Source of the DNA: Alteromonadaceae bacterium | GTDB taxonomy: Bacteria; Pseudomonadota; Gammaproteobacteria; Enterobacterales; Alteromonadaceae | DNA length: 64,000 bases | Direction: 5' to 3' | Assembly: GCA_013373625.1 (NCBI GenBank) | Contig: JABXHM010000030.1 | Location: 27,008 to 91,007 of the forward strand | Part shown: positions 17,156 to 26,141 of the stretch, piece by piece | Layout of the letters: each line of letters starts with the position of its first letter | Numbering within the stretch: the first letter of the stretch is position 1 | Program-made: the position numbers and the translations under genes | Notes under the pieces: model-generated | Seen by the model: the letters and a program-made list of their open reading frames with translations, nothing else | Database searches by the model: none | What the model was told of the DNA's origin: nothing

Positions 17156-18825
17156 TGTTTAAGCAACGCTATTGGTTATGGTTACTTTTTTTGTCTTTTG
17201 TCAGTCATGCTGAGGTTGAAAGCGTTACGGCCAGTATTGACAAGAACCCTGTCATGCTCGATGAAGCCATCACCCTGACAGTTACCGCTGAAGGCGACGC
17301 TGAACGTAATGCATTCGACAGCTCTGCATTGCTGAGTGACTTTGTAGTAGGGCGAACTTCGGTGAGTTCACAAACCTCTATCATTAACTTTACTTCACGC
17401 CAGACCACCACCTGGAGTACCACTCTATTCCCACGTGAGGTCGGTAATTTTACGATTCCGGCATTTACTATCGAAGGACAACGTAGTGCGCCAATAAAGG
17501 TAAAAGTGATTCCGGTTCAACAAGGCAAAGATGCGCCAGCGCGGGACTACTATGTTACCACCGAGGTAAATAACGATACCGTGTACCTGCAACAACAGCT
17601 GCGGTACACCGTAAAGCTTTATCTGGCCTCACAAATTGAACGCGGTAGCTTGCAGTCGCCAGAATTAGAAAACGCTCAAATTCAACAGTTAGGTGAAGAC
17701 AAACAGTACACTGAACTGGTAAACGGTCGTCGATATCAGGTAGTGGAGCGTAATTTTGCTATTCTGCCCCAGCAATCCGGCACGTTTAAAATTGGCGGGC
17801 CGGTTTTTTCCGGCGAGGTAATCGCGCCAAATACAAACCAGCGTTTCGGCTTTTTTAACCGCACTAAATCCATTAACCGTGTTGGTCCGGACGTCACCAT
17901 CGACGTTAAACCTATTCCGGCAAATGTGGATTATCACTGGTTACCCAGTGAATTCGTGCAACTTGACGAAGAATGGCAAAGTGAAGATTTCGTGGTGGGT
18001 GAGCCGATAACCCGTACCCTCACTCTGACAGCCGTGGGAGTCGTTGAAGAACAGCTACCGGAAATTGAGCAAATTTACCCGCCCGACTTCAAACTCTACC
18101 CTGATCAGGCTAGCACGGCAGGTGCCGAGCGCGACAACCGCCTGATAGTTCAACGTACCGAATCAGTGGCGATGATCCCGACTCAGGCTGGCAAATACAT
18201 TATTCCTGAAGTGCGGGTTCCCTGGTTTAATGTGAAAACAGGTAAAACCGAAACGGCCACATTACCAAGTAAAACGGTATCGGTAGCCAGTGCGCCAGGC
18301 CAGGTTCCTGCAACGAGCACACCGCCGGTTGCAGAACAGGCGCCGGCGGCCCCCCTACCAGAGCAAGCAACTGAACAACCTGACGACAATGCTATGGCAG
18401 CACCAGCGCCAGAAAACGGCTTGGATAACTTGCATATAGGCTTGCTTATCGTTTGGCTGGTAACATTGATTGGCTGGGCAATAACCTGGTTTAAGCGTCA
18501 CCAGAGCACCCCGGCAAAAATGACCGACCAACCTGAAGATGCAGCGCAACCAGTCACAGACAAGCAATTAATAAATACCATACAATCTGCTGATATTGGC
18601 ACTGTTCAACTAACCCTGAATCAATGGCTTGCACAATTTAACGCTGCCCGGCGCTGGCAAATCACCCAACAAATAAAACCCGAAGTAGACACTATGATGG
18701 CGTCTGCCTATGCCAGTGCTACTGTCAATTGGGATCGCAACGGTTTAGCCAATAAAATAAAACAAGTTGCCTCAGCACAACATCAAAAAGACGGGGCATT
18801 AACCCCGCTATATCCAACTACTTAA
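17155..18825 (+). CDS. BatD-like membrane-anchored protein
   Basis: The ATG at 17155 overlaps the preceding stop (TAATG) and has CGGAG upstream. The product has 556 residues. It has a signal peptide (1-21), a long beta-rich periplasmic region of BatD (oxygen tolerance protein) type to about 395, and a Pro/Ala-rich linker. One membrane helix follows at about 427-447 (IGLLIVWLVTLIGWAITWF), and then a cytoplasmic tail of about 110 residues. It closes the moxR-bat operon. BatD is expected to be the periplasmic arm of the assembly. Confidence 0.88.
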   Translation: MFKQRYWLWLLFLSFVSHAEVESVTASIDKNPVMLDEAITLTVTAEGDAERNAFDSSALLSDFVVGRTSVSSQTSIINFTSRQTTTWSTTLFPREVGNFTIPAFTIEGQRSAPIKVKVIPVQQGKDAPARDYYVTTEVNNDTVYLQQQLRYTVKLYLASQIERGSLQSPELENAQIQQLGEDKQYTELVNGRRYQVVERNFAILPQQSGTFKIGGPVFSGEVIAPNTNQRFGFFNRTKSINRVGPDVTIDVKPIPANVDYHWLPSEFVQLDEEWQSEDFVVGEPITRTLTLTAVGVVEEQLPEIEQIYPPDFKLYPDQASTAGAERDNRLIVQRTESVAMIPTQAGKYIIPEVRVPWFNVKTGKTETATLPSKTVSVASAPGQVPATSTPPVAEQAPAAPLPEQATEQPDDNAMAAPAPENGLDNLHIGLLIVWLVTLIGWAITWFKRHQSTPAKMTDQPEDAAQPVTDKQLINTIQSADIGTVQLTLNQWLAQFNAARRWQITQQIKPEVDTMMASAYASATVNWDRNGLANKIKQVASAQHQKDGALTPLYPTT

Positions 18826-18835
18826 TGGGAACACC

Positions 18836-20689
18836 ATGAAGATCACGACCGTAAAGCTTAGCTTATTAACATCAATCACCCTGGGACTACTTGCCTGCTC
18901 GCCACCACAACAAGTGCAGACGCCAGCGTCACCGGAGGGCGCGGAAACCACAGCTAGCAGCGCAATGCCTGATGAGTCAGAACGGTTAAGCGCTTTTTTT
19001 GAACGTACCTTTGAGGAAGACTTGAAACGCTCTCCGGAGTTTCAAAGTTATCTGGGTATAAAATGGGACTATGGTCAATGGGACGACGAAAGCGAAGCGA
19101 ATGTTGAGCGCGGGATCACAATTGCCAAAAACCGTCTTATTGAGGCGAACGGTTTTGATACCAGCAAGTTAAACGAGCAAGAGAAACTTAGCTTGCAGTT
19201 GTTCAAAACCGGTATCAAACGCCAACTTGCCAACGACGAATTTCGCCATCACGGTTATATTGTTCATCAGTTTCGTGCGGCACACACTAAAATACCCAGC
19301 TTCCTGATTAATATCCATAGGGTCAATGATGTCGACGATGCTAAGGCTTATATCAGCCGCTTAGATAATGTGGATGGCTATTTTGCTCAGGTCATTGAAC
19401 AAATGGAATTACGCGAAGAAGCCGGTGTTTACCCTCCAAAGTGGGCTTATGACCAAATGGTTGAAGCCGCCCAAAACGTGATTAGCGGCAAACCCTTTGA
19501 CCTCACCGACACCCACTCAACTATTTGGGATGATTTTCAGCAAAAAGTCGACGCGCTGGAGCTCAATGAAGCCGAGGAAGCGGCATTAAAAGAAGAAGCA
19601 AAGGCGGCATTATTGGTATCGGTTAAGCCAGCTTACGAGAAATTGATTGCCGAATTTAAGCATCAGCGTGAACTCAGCCCTGAAGGTGACGGCGTATGGC
19701 GTTTACCTGATGGCGATAATTGGTATCAAAATCGTCTTAACTGGTTTACTACGACCGATTTAACGGCTGATGAAGTGCATAGTATCGGTCTTGAAAATGT
19801 TGAACGTATTCATAATGCAATGCGTGGGATCATGCAGCAGGTAGGGTTTGAAGGCAGCCTGAGTGAATTCTTTGAGTTTATGCGCACTGACTCACAGTTT
19901 TACTACCCTAATACTGATGAAGGCAGAGCACAGTATTTACGGGAAGCAACAGCCATTATTGACACTATGCGCGAAGCGCTGCCAGACTACTTTGGTTTGA
20001 CGCCGCAAGCCCCTATGGTGGTCAAACGCGTTGAAGCCTTTCGTGAAAAATCCGCCGGAAAAGCGTTTTACCAAAGTCCGGCCCTGGATGGCTCGCGACC
20101 CGGCCGCTACTACGCCAATCTATATGATATGAGTGCAATGCCTACCTATCAGATGGAAGCGCTCGCTTACCATGAAGGTATACCTGGCCATCACATGCAA
20201 CGCGCCATCGCCCAGGAGCTCGACGGCATTCCGCAGTTTCAGAAGTATTTGAGCTTCACCGCATATACCGAAGGCTGGGGACTTTACAGTGAAGAGCTGG
20301 CCAAAGATATGGGCTTTTACGAAAACCCCTATTCAGACTTTGGCCGCCTTGCGATGGAGTTATGGCGCGCCTGCCGTTTAGTGGTTGACACCGGTATTCA
20401 CAGCAAAAAGTGGAGCCGCGAGCAAGCCACCCAATACTTACTGGATAACACGCCCAACCCTGAATATGACTCAATCAAGGCCATAGAACGCTATATCGCG
20501 ATGCCGGGGCAAGCAACGGCTTATATGATTGGTAAACTTAAAATTATGGAACTCAGAGAAAAAGCCAAACAAGCACTGGGCGAGAAATTTTCCTATGCGG
20601 GTTTCCACGATGAAGTACTCAAGGATGGTCCGGTACCACTTGATATCCTCGAACAAAAAATTGATCGTTGGGTAATGAGCCAACAATAA
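18836..20689 (+). CDS. DUF885 lipoprotein, putative metallopeptidase
   Basis: The 617-residue protein has a lipoprotein signal ending in LGLLAC (Cys 21) and a low-complexity Ala/Ser/Pro spacer. A long helical DUF885 domain follows. The family's metal-binding motif is visible as YHEGIPGHHMQ near residues 445-455, and EGWGLYSEEL follows about 30 residues later. This resembles an HExxH-type zinc site plus a downstream glutamate. The gene begins 11 bases after batD, so it may be read with that operon. The substrate is unknown. Confidence 0.88.
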   Translation: MKITTVKLSLLTSITLGLLACSPPQQVQTPASPEGAETTASSAMPDESERLSAFFERTFEEDLKRSPEFQSYLGIKWDYGQWDDESEANVERGITIAKNRLIEANGFDTSKLNEQEKLSLQLFKTGIKRQLANDEFRHHGYIVHQFRAAHTKIPSFLINIHRVNDVDDAKAYISRLDNVDGYFAQVIEQMELREEAGVYPPKWAYDQMVEAAQNVISGKPFDLTDTHSTIWDDFQQKVDALELNEAEEAALKEEAKAALLVSVKPAYEKLIAEFKHQRELSPEGDGVWRLPDGDNWYQNRLNWFTTTDLTADEVHSIGLENVERIHNAMRGIMQQVGFEGSLSEFFEFMRTDSQFYYPNTDEGRAQYLREATAIIDTMREALPDYFGLTPQAPMVVKRVEAFREKSAGKAFYQSPALDGSRPGRYYANLYDMSAMPTYQMEALAYHEGIPGHHMQRAIAQELDGIPQFQKYLSFTAYTEGWGLYSEELAKDMGFYENPYSDFGRLAMELWRACRLVVDTGIHSKKWSREQATQYLLDNTPNPEYDSIKAIERYIAMPGQATAYMIGKLKIMELREKAKQALGEKFSYAGFHDEVLKDGPVPLDILEQKIDRWVMSQQ

Positions 20690-20699
20690 TCCTACCGCA

Positions 20700-20739
20700 G
20701 GGCTATTAACCATTATTAACAAATATCGGTCAATAGCCC
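20700..20739 (+). terminator. Possible hairpin after the DUF885 gene
   Basis: GGGCTATT and AATAGCCC form a perfect 8-bp stem around a 24-base loop just after the stop codon. There is no T-run, so intrinsic termination is uncertain. Confidence 0.3.
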
Positions 20740-20852
20740 GTTCCTCCCTGAATGGATAAAAAGATAAATTTCAGCGCGTTTTGGCAAATTTATTTTTTTT
20801 GAATTTTTTATCATTTAGATGAAATGAATTTAATCAATGTCAGGTCTTGTAA

Positions 20853-21365
20853 ATGATGAAAGAGAAAACGCTCCGCTACGAAGCTCTGGTTCGCGCGCTA
20901 CACAGCGATATTTATCGCTACGCTTACTGGCTCACTAATGATAAGAGTACTGCCGAAGATATTGTGCAGGAGACATTCCTGCGCGCTTGGCGGGCACTGG
21001 ATAGCCTGCAGGACGAGAAAGCGGCTAAGTCGTGGTTAATTACCATTTTGAGACGAGAGAACGCTCGCCGTTTTGAGCGGAAACAATTTGATCTCGTCGA
21101 CGTAGAAGATGTTTCCGTTTCAGGCAGTGACGATCAGGACAGCCACGCAGAAGTGCGTCAGGTTCGTAAAGCAATGAGTAAACTGGCGCCCGATTACAGG
21201 GAGCCATTAATGTTACAAATTATATTTGGCTTTAGCGGTGATGAAATTGCACAGCAACTGGAGCTGAACAAAAATACCGTTATGACACGGTTATTCAGAG
21301 CCAGATCGCAATTAAAAGAAGTGCTATCACCACCGGCGCTACAAAGAGGTTTCCAAAGTGGATGA
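20853..21365 (+). CDS. ECF-type RNA polymerase sigma factor
   Basis: This 170-residue sigma-70 family protein contains region 2 (IYRYAYWLTNDKSTAEDIVQ, then ETFLRAW) and a region 4 helix-turn-helix (DEIAQQLELNKNTVMTRLFR). The start is either the ATG at 20853 or the one at 20856; no strong ribosome-binding site distinguishes them. The stop overlaps the GTG start of the DUF3379 gene. This gene pair is common in Alteromonadales, Vibrio and Shewanella, and the partner is presumed to be the regulator of the sigma factor. The AT-rich 160 bases upstream probably contain the promoter, but no autoregulatory motif was clear. Confidence 0.92.
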   Translation: MMKEKTLRYEALVRALHSDIYRYAYWLTNDKSTAEDIVQETFLRAWRALDSLQDEKAAKSWLITILRRENARRFERKQFDLVDVEDVSVSGSDDQDSHAEVRQVRKAMSKLAPDYREPLMLQIIFGFSGDEIAQQLELNKNTVMTRLFRARSQLKEVLSPPALQRGFQSG

Positions 21366-22059
21366 ATTAGAATTCCGGCGTCGAATTTATGCGAATCCCG
21401 CAGATGATGACGATGCGCTGTATACGGCAGCACAGTCTGATGCCGATAACGAAGCATTCTGGAAAGACATCAAGTCCCTTGATGACAAACTCAGGAACGC
21501 AGCCAATGTGCCTGTGCCTGATGACCTTGCCAATAAACTTATATTAAATACGTCACTCGTTGAGTTTAATCAACATAAACGCCGTAACCGCTGGTACATT
21601 GGCCTGGCAGCCAGTGTTGCATTTACCTGTGGCATCGCACTGACTGCGTGGCAACAACAACATACAGAACTGGATCAGGCCGCTCTTACTCATATGTATT
21701 ATGCAGAGCATGAACAGCCGGTAGGCAATGCAAGAATTACCCCTCAGTTGGTGAACGCCAAGCTGGCTCAATTCGGTGCAGAGTTAGACCCTTCTATCGG
21801 TAAAATTGCATCCATTAATTATTGTCTGCTGGACACAATTCGCAGCCTGCATATGATTATCGAAACGCCACAAGGCAGGATGTCAGTATTCTTAGTGCCA
21901 GATAACTCACAGGTAGCACCGAATGAATTTTCTGACCCCGTTTATAAAGGCACCAGCTACGCGCTTCAGAAAACCAATGTGTTAGTGATAGGCGAAAAAA
22001 GCGCTGATTTACCCGCCTTTACTTCACAACTTCAACAGCGGTTAAAGCTGTCAACCTAA
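21358..22059 (+). CDS. DUF3379 membrane protein, probable anti-sigma partner
   Basis: The gene starts at GTG 21358 with AGAGG 8 bases upstream and overlaps the sigma factor gene by 8 bases. The 233-residue protein has a cytoplasmic N-terminal region (1-73), one membrane helix near 76-95 (WYIGLAASVAFTCGIALTAW) and a periplasmic C-terminal domain containing a single cysteine (SINYCLLDT). This topology is typical of ECF anti-sigma factors. No recognisable ZAS zinc motif (HxxxCxxC) is present, so a redox or zinc mechanism of that class is unlikely. Anti-sigma activity is inferred from linkage and topology. Confidence 0.82.
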   Translation: MDELEFRRRIYANPADDDDALYTAAQSDADNEAFWKDIKSLDDKLRNAANVPVPDDLANKLILNTSLVEFNQHKRRNRWYIGLAASVAFTCGIALTAWQQQHTELDQAALTHMYYAEHEQPVGNARITPQLVNAKLAQFGAELDPSIGKIASINYCLLDTIRSLHMIIETPQGRMSVFLVPDNSQVAPNEFSDPVYKGTSYALQKTNVLVIGEKSADLPAFTSQLQQRLKLST

Positions 22060-22224
22060 CTCAAGGAAGCGATGTCATTTACTGCTGCGCTTTTGCATTC
22101 TGACCGCAAACAGTTCACAAGGCTATAATATATGGCAATTGGTGTAATCACTGGGGCGTTTCTACGTAGTTAATGAAGCCCGTATTTTTCGCCCACTACT
22201 GATGCGTCGACTACCGCGCTATCG

Positions 22225-22566
22225 TTACCCACTGTATCCGAACCAAAGAGTGTCAATATCAGCGTATATTTGATTATTGAAAGCAGAATACTTATCCGCA
22301 TTGTCAGACTCAGAAACAACAGAATCCATTTCTGAAGTGAGGCGGCTCTCTTGCGTATTCGTCAGTAACAGGTGCTTTTTAACATATTGACCAGGACTCA
22401 CATCGCTAAAGCCGGACAATGCCGGCACCAATGATGACTGCGATGAACTTAAGATTTCCCTGGTCTGGCTATCAGTGCTATTACTGCAGGCTAAGATTGC
22501 GGAAGTCGAAAATATCGCCACTGCCAGACATTTCCATAGCCAATCAGTGGGATTGTTATTATTCAT
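22225..22566 (-). CDS. Small lipoprotein, unknown
   Basis: The product is a 113-residue protein from the ATG at 22566; a TTG two codons upstream is also in frame. It has a Trp-containing hydrophobic leader ending in SAILAC, a good lipobox, and then a Ser/Thr/Asp-rich polar chain with no recognised domain. It is alone on the minus strand, between the sigma/DUF3379 pair and the MipA cluster, and it is divergent from mipA across 170 bases. It may belong to the same envelope-stress response, but that is only positional inference. Confidence 0.6.
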   Translation of the reverse strand: MNNNNPTDWLWKCLAVAIFSTSAILACSNSTDSQTREILSSSQSSLVPALSGFSDVSPGQYVKKHLLLTNTQESRLTSEMDSVVSESDNADKYSAFNNQIYADIDTLWFGYSG

Positions 22567-22736
22567 TTGCAATAACCCTATACGAGTGAAACATTATCAC
22601 TAATTCTAGTCATTTAATCATTGCCATTCCGATCTAAACTGATAGGAAGTGTGACAAATTGTAATCGGATGCTGTGCGAGCGCCTACTGTTTGGTAACCT
22701 TAGCAAGATTTGTATGATTTAGAGTAAGGTTTTACT

Positions 22737-23615
22737 GTGCTGACCCGTACGCTACTGTGTGTATTGTTAATAGTGACAAGCCCCTTTTCGGCATGGGCAT
22801 GTACTGGCGAAAATGCCTGTGTTGAGGAAAACACCTGGCAAGTTGGTGTTGCAATGGGACTGGGAGCACGGACTAACCCACTGGTAGATGGCGACACGAT
22901 TCCTCTTGTGTTGCTACCGGATATTGCCTGGTATGGTGAAAATAGCTATTTTGATAATGGCGAATTAGGATATCAATGGCAATTGAGCCCGACAATGAGC
23001 ACGGAACTCTTTATAGCCGCAAATACTGAAAGAGCCTTTTTCTCTTTTTGGCATCCAGCCAATCTCGTTTTACCATTTGACGCCATGCAAGACAGCACCA
23101 CATCCGCTATAGTTGCCCCCACCCCGGATAAAGATTATGACCTGAACCAACCTCTGCGCATATCTATAGACCAAATCAGCAAACGCAAATGGTCGGCCGA
23201 TATTGGTGCCAGAGTAAGTTGGCATCAGGTAAAGGGGGCATGGTCATTTACACTGGCACGCGATTTATTAGGCGTTCACCATGGCTATTACGCCACGCTG
23301 CGTTATCAGCACCTCTGGAAGTGGGACGAATGGCACGTGTCAGCTAATGCATCACTCACCTACAAAAGCCAGCAACTGATTGACTATTATTACGGCATTG
23401 ACGCTGAGGATACCTTTGACAGTAACCTGTGGTACTCAGCAAATCATTCATTACAGCCCAGCGCAGGGTTACTGTTTATTAAGTTCATAAACAAACAGTG
23501 GCGTTGGATAGGACGAATTCAACTGACGGCGCTAGACGGTAGCATGACAGATAGTCCAATTGTTGCTAAAGATTATATAGCGAGTACCTTTATTGGTATT
23601 GGCTATCAGTTTTAG
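22737..23615 (+). CDS. MipA/OmpV-family outer-membrane protein
   Basis: The gene starts at GTG 22737 with AGTAAGG upstream. The 292-residue protein has a signal peptide (about 1-21, ending SAWA) and then a MipA/OmpV beta-barrel. The N-terminal part has the family pattern WQVGVAMGLGARTNPLVDGD, and the chain ends in an aromatic residue (IGIGYQF) as expected for BAM substrates. It leads a four-gene unit with DUF3019, a response regulator and a histidine kinase. In some Vibrio and Shewanella species an OmpV-like gene lies beside an envelope-sensing two-component system; this cluster looks comparable. Confidence 0.88.
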   Translation: MLTRTLLCVLLIVTSPFSAWACTGENACVEENTWQVGVAMGLGARTNPLVDGDTIPLVLLPDIAWYGENSYFDNGELGYQWQLSPTMSTELFIAANTERAFFSFWHPANLVLPFDAMQDSTTSAIVAPTPDKDYDLNQPLRISIDQISKRKWSADIGARVSWHQVKGAWSFTLARDLLGVHHGYYATLRYQHLWKWDEWHVSANASLTYKSQQLIDYYYGIDAEDTFDSNLWYSANHSLQPSAGLLFIKFINKQWRWIGRIQLTALDGSMTDSPIVAKDYIASTFIGIGYQF

Positions 23616-23624
23616 GGTTAATTA

Positions 23625-23999
23625 ATGGACTATTTGCGGTTGTTCATTTTTTTGCTCAGCACGTATCACATGGATGTACTGGCCGATAATCATACGTTTT
23701 CAGTGTCTCCAAGTGAATGTGTTGCAGCCGAAAAAGGCGATGTTTGCACTATGTCACTGGCACTTGATTACCCGCTTCTCGCACCTGGCGATTACTGTGT
23801 GCTGCTAAATGACACGTCCCTTGGTTGCTGGCAATACACTAACTTGCCGGAATCATTGGACGTTGAACTACAATCCGAGTCCGTACTCACTCTTGTTGAT
23901 GAAAATAGTACATTTCGCACGTCGGCATTACTAAAGCTTCGTTACCGCAGCGCAACAATGCTGCGGCGGCGCGTGCGTAACCCCTGGAGCTTATTCTGA
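23625..23999 (+). CDS. DUF3019 protein, secreted
   Basis: The 124-residue protein has a signal peptide (about 1-20, ending VLADN) and a DUF3019 domain (FSVSPSECVAAEKGDVCTM, then LTLVDENSTFRT). Four cysteines could form two disulfides in the periplasm. The stop codon overlaps the start of the response-regulator gene (TGATG), so they are translationally coupled. DUF3019 proteins are found almost only beside this kind of two-component system, which suggests an accessory sensing or modulating role. That function is inferred. Confidence 0.85.
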   Translation: MDYLRLFIFLLSTYHMDVLADNHTFSVSPSECVAAEKGDVCTMSLALDYPLLAPGDYCVLLNDTSLGCWQYTNLPESLDVELQSESVLTLVDENSTFRTSALLKLRYRSATMLRRRVRNPWSLF

Positions 24000-24703
24000 T
24001 GAAAACCATTGTTCTGGTTGAGGATGACGAACGTTTAGCCGAACTGGTATGCCAGTATCTGCACAACAACGGCTTTAATGTTACCCGGTTTGCAAGCGGT
24101 GAAGGACTTATCGAATGCATTAAAAAGGCGCAGCCTGATGCGATTATTCTTGATGTTATGTTACCCGGTTACGACGGCTTTACCTTATGTCGTCAGTTAC
24201 GTCAGTTTTATGCCGGGCCTTTGCTATTTATGACCGCAAAGAGTGAAAATTTTGACCAGGTACTGGGACTCGAAATTGGTGCAGACGATTATGTTGTTAA
24301 ACCTGTGGAGCCCAGAGTGTTACTGGCCAGGATCAATGCGCTGTTGCGCCGCACGTCTTCAGTATCGATACCGGCAAAGTCAGGTACGGTTGTTTCATTT
24401 GGTCACTTAAGTATCGACAAGCTCTCACGCAGAGTACATTTAAGTGGCGAAGATATTAGTTTAACCAGCCACGAATTTGACATGTTGTGCTTACTGGCCG
24501 ACAACGCATCGCAAGTCGTAGAACGAACTACCTTGTATAAGGAACTGATAGGTCGCGAATACGATGGCCTTGATCGCTCTGCGGATGTACGTATTTCAAG
24601 GCTGCGCAAAAAGCTGAAAGACGATCCACAAAACCCGTATCGAATAAAGACCATTTGGGGCAAAGGGTTCTTTTTTGTTGCTGACGCATGGGGCGATGAA
24701 TGA
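23999..24703 (+). CDS. OmpR-family response regulator
   Basis: The 234-residue protein has a receiver domain with the acidic pocket EDD (8-10), phospho-acceptor Asp near 52 (IILDVMLPGYDGF) and Lys in DYVVKPVEPR. A winged-helix DNA-binding domain follows (SADVRISRLRKKLKDDPQNP). It overlaps the kinase gene by four bases (ATGA). It probably controls the mipA-led operon and envelope genes; direct targets cannot be read from this sequence. Confidence 0.95.
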   Translation: MKTIVLVEDDERLAELVCQYLHNNGFNVTRFASGEGLIECIKKAQPDAIILDVMLPGYDGFTLCRQLRQFYAGPLLFMTAKSENFDQVLGLEIGADDYVVKPVEPRVLLARINALLRRTSSVSIPAKSGTVVSFGHLSIDKLSRRVHLSGEDISLTSHEFDMLCLLADNASQVVERTTLYKELIGREYDGLDRSADVRISRLRKKLKDDPQNPYRIKTIWGKGFFFVADAWGDE

Positions 24704-25932
24704 CTCGTTTGTTTGTCAGCTTTTATCTTTTTATGGCTGTTTCAATGGTGTTAATTAGCAGCACCCTGGAGCTGGTGTGGCCGCGTGCGGAACCTCAGGA
24801 ACCTCCGGAGGTCGCATTAGCTGAAGTCTTGTTACCGCTTGCCATGACAGAGCTACAGCCACTGTTGGAAAAACTCCAACAGGCGAACATTAAGTACGAG
24901 TTTAAAAATATTACTTCAACGAGCTGGTCGGCTGAAGAACACCAAACTTTTAGTAAAGGGCGTAGCGTAACGCTGTTTAGTGATACTGCAAGAATCATAT
25001 ATGCGCCGCTAAGTAATAATGAATTACTGGTCATCACGCTACCTTACTCAAAGGTATCGACTTCTTATTTATTCGTGTATCTGTCTGCTTTTTTACTCTT
25101 ATTGGGCGTACTACTTGCTATCTGGTTGTGGCCGTTATGGCGTGACCTCTCATACCTTACCCGGAAAGTCAGCCATCTCGGCCAGGAGCCAGAGAGCTTT
25201 TCTATTGCCCTAAAAAAACGTTCTGTCATGCAGCCTATTTCTAACCGGCTTAATATGCTCAGTGAACGTGTCCATAATTTACTTCGCGACCAGCGTGAAC
25301 TTACCGGCGCTGTCGCCCATGAATTCAGAACGCCTATCGCCAGACTTAAATTTGCGCTTGAAATGCAACCTGAACCCAATAGCCAGGCCTGGAAAGGTAT
25401 CCAGGCTGATCTGGATGAGCTTGAAGGCCTGGTGCAGGAAATGCTCGAATACACCCAATACGACGCGATGACACCAGAATTAAATATCGCCGACATTCCC
25501 GCCCGCGCGCTGTGTGAAAACCTTATTATTAAGCTCCGTCCGACTACCCGAAAAAACATTTCGATTAGTGGTGACGATTTAGTCATAAGGGGCGATGGAC
25601 ATTTTATCGAACGGGCGGTGTTAAACTTGCTGAACAATGCCATTCGCCATGCAAAATCCAAAGTAAACATTCATGTTTGCCGCGCTAACAACAGTATTCT
25701 CATTGAAGTACATGACGATGGTTCAGGTATTGATCCCAGCGTAACCTCACGTATTTTTGAGCCATTCTTCCGACCTGACAACAGTCGGGTAAGATACTCC
25801 GGTGGGGCGGGATTGGGCCTGGCTATTGTCCAACGTATACAGCATTGGCATAACGGCACGGCGTCGGTCAGTGAAAGCCCCATGGGGGGAGCACGATTCG
25901 TATTAAACTATCCAACGCATAAAACATCTTAA
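24700..25932 (+). CDS. Sensor histidine kinase
   Basis: The 410-residue membrane kinase has helices near 5-25 and 122-145 flanking a periplasmic domain of about 95 residues. A HAMP-like linker follows, then an H-box with phospho-acceptor His near 207 (GAVAHEFRTPIARL). The ATPase domain has an N-box (LLNNAIRHA), G1 (DDGSGID) and G2 (GGAGLGLAIV). It is coupled to the response regulator by an ATGA overlap. The small periplasmic domain is not a recognised ligand-binding fold, and MipA and DUF3019 are plausible partners. Confidence 0.94.
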   Translation: MTRLFVSFYLFMAVSMVLISSTLELVWPRAEPQEPPEVALAEVLLPLAMTELQPLLEKLQQANIKYEFKNITSTSWSAEEHQTFSKGRSVTLFSDTARIIYAPLSNNELLVITLPYSKVSTSYLFVYLSAFLLLLGVLLAIWLWPLWRDLSYLTRKVSHLGQEPESFSIALKKRSVMQPISNRLNMLSERVHNLLRDQRELTGAVAHEFRTPIARLKFALEMQPEPNSQAWKGIQADLDELEGLVQEMLEYTQYDAMTPELNIADIPARALCENLIIKLRPTTRKNISISGDDLVIRGDGHFIERAVLNLLNNAIRHAKSKVNIHVCRANNSILIEVHDDGSGIDPSVTSRIFEPFFRPDNSRVRYSGGAGLGLAIVQRIQHWHNGTASVSESPMGGARFVLNYPTHKTS

Positions 25933-26141
25933 GGCAGAGTGTTAACCTAAAAAATGAGAAACTTCTGCAGTTATAGTAAACTAACCCGGAACGTGAGGTT
26001 ACTGCGCAGTATTCTTTTCGATGTAGTTGCCTGAAGTATAAAAGGTAAAAATTTACCTATAAAAAGAAATGCCATAAATTCAGATAGTTGTGATTTAAAT
26101 AGCGACAACAAACATTTACTCCGGTTTGATTTTAAGTGACT

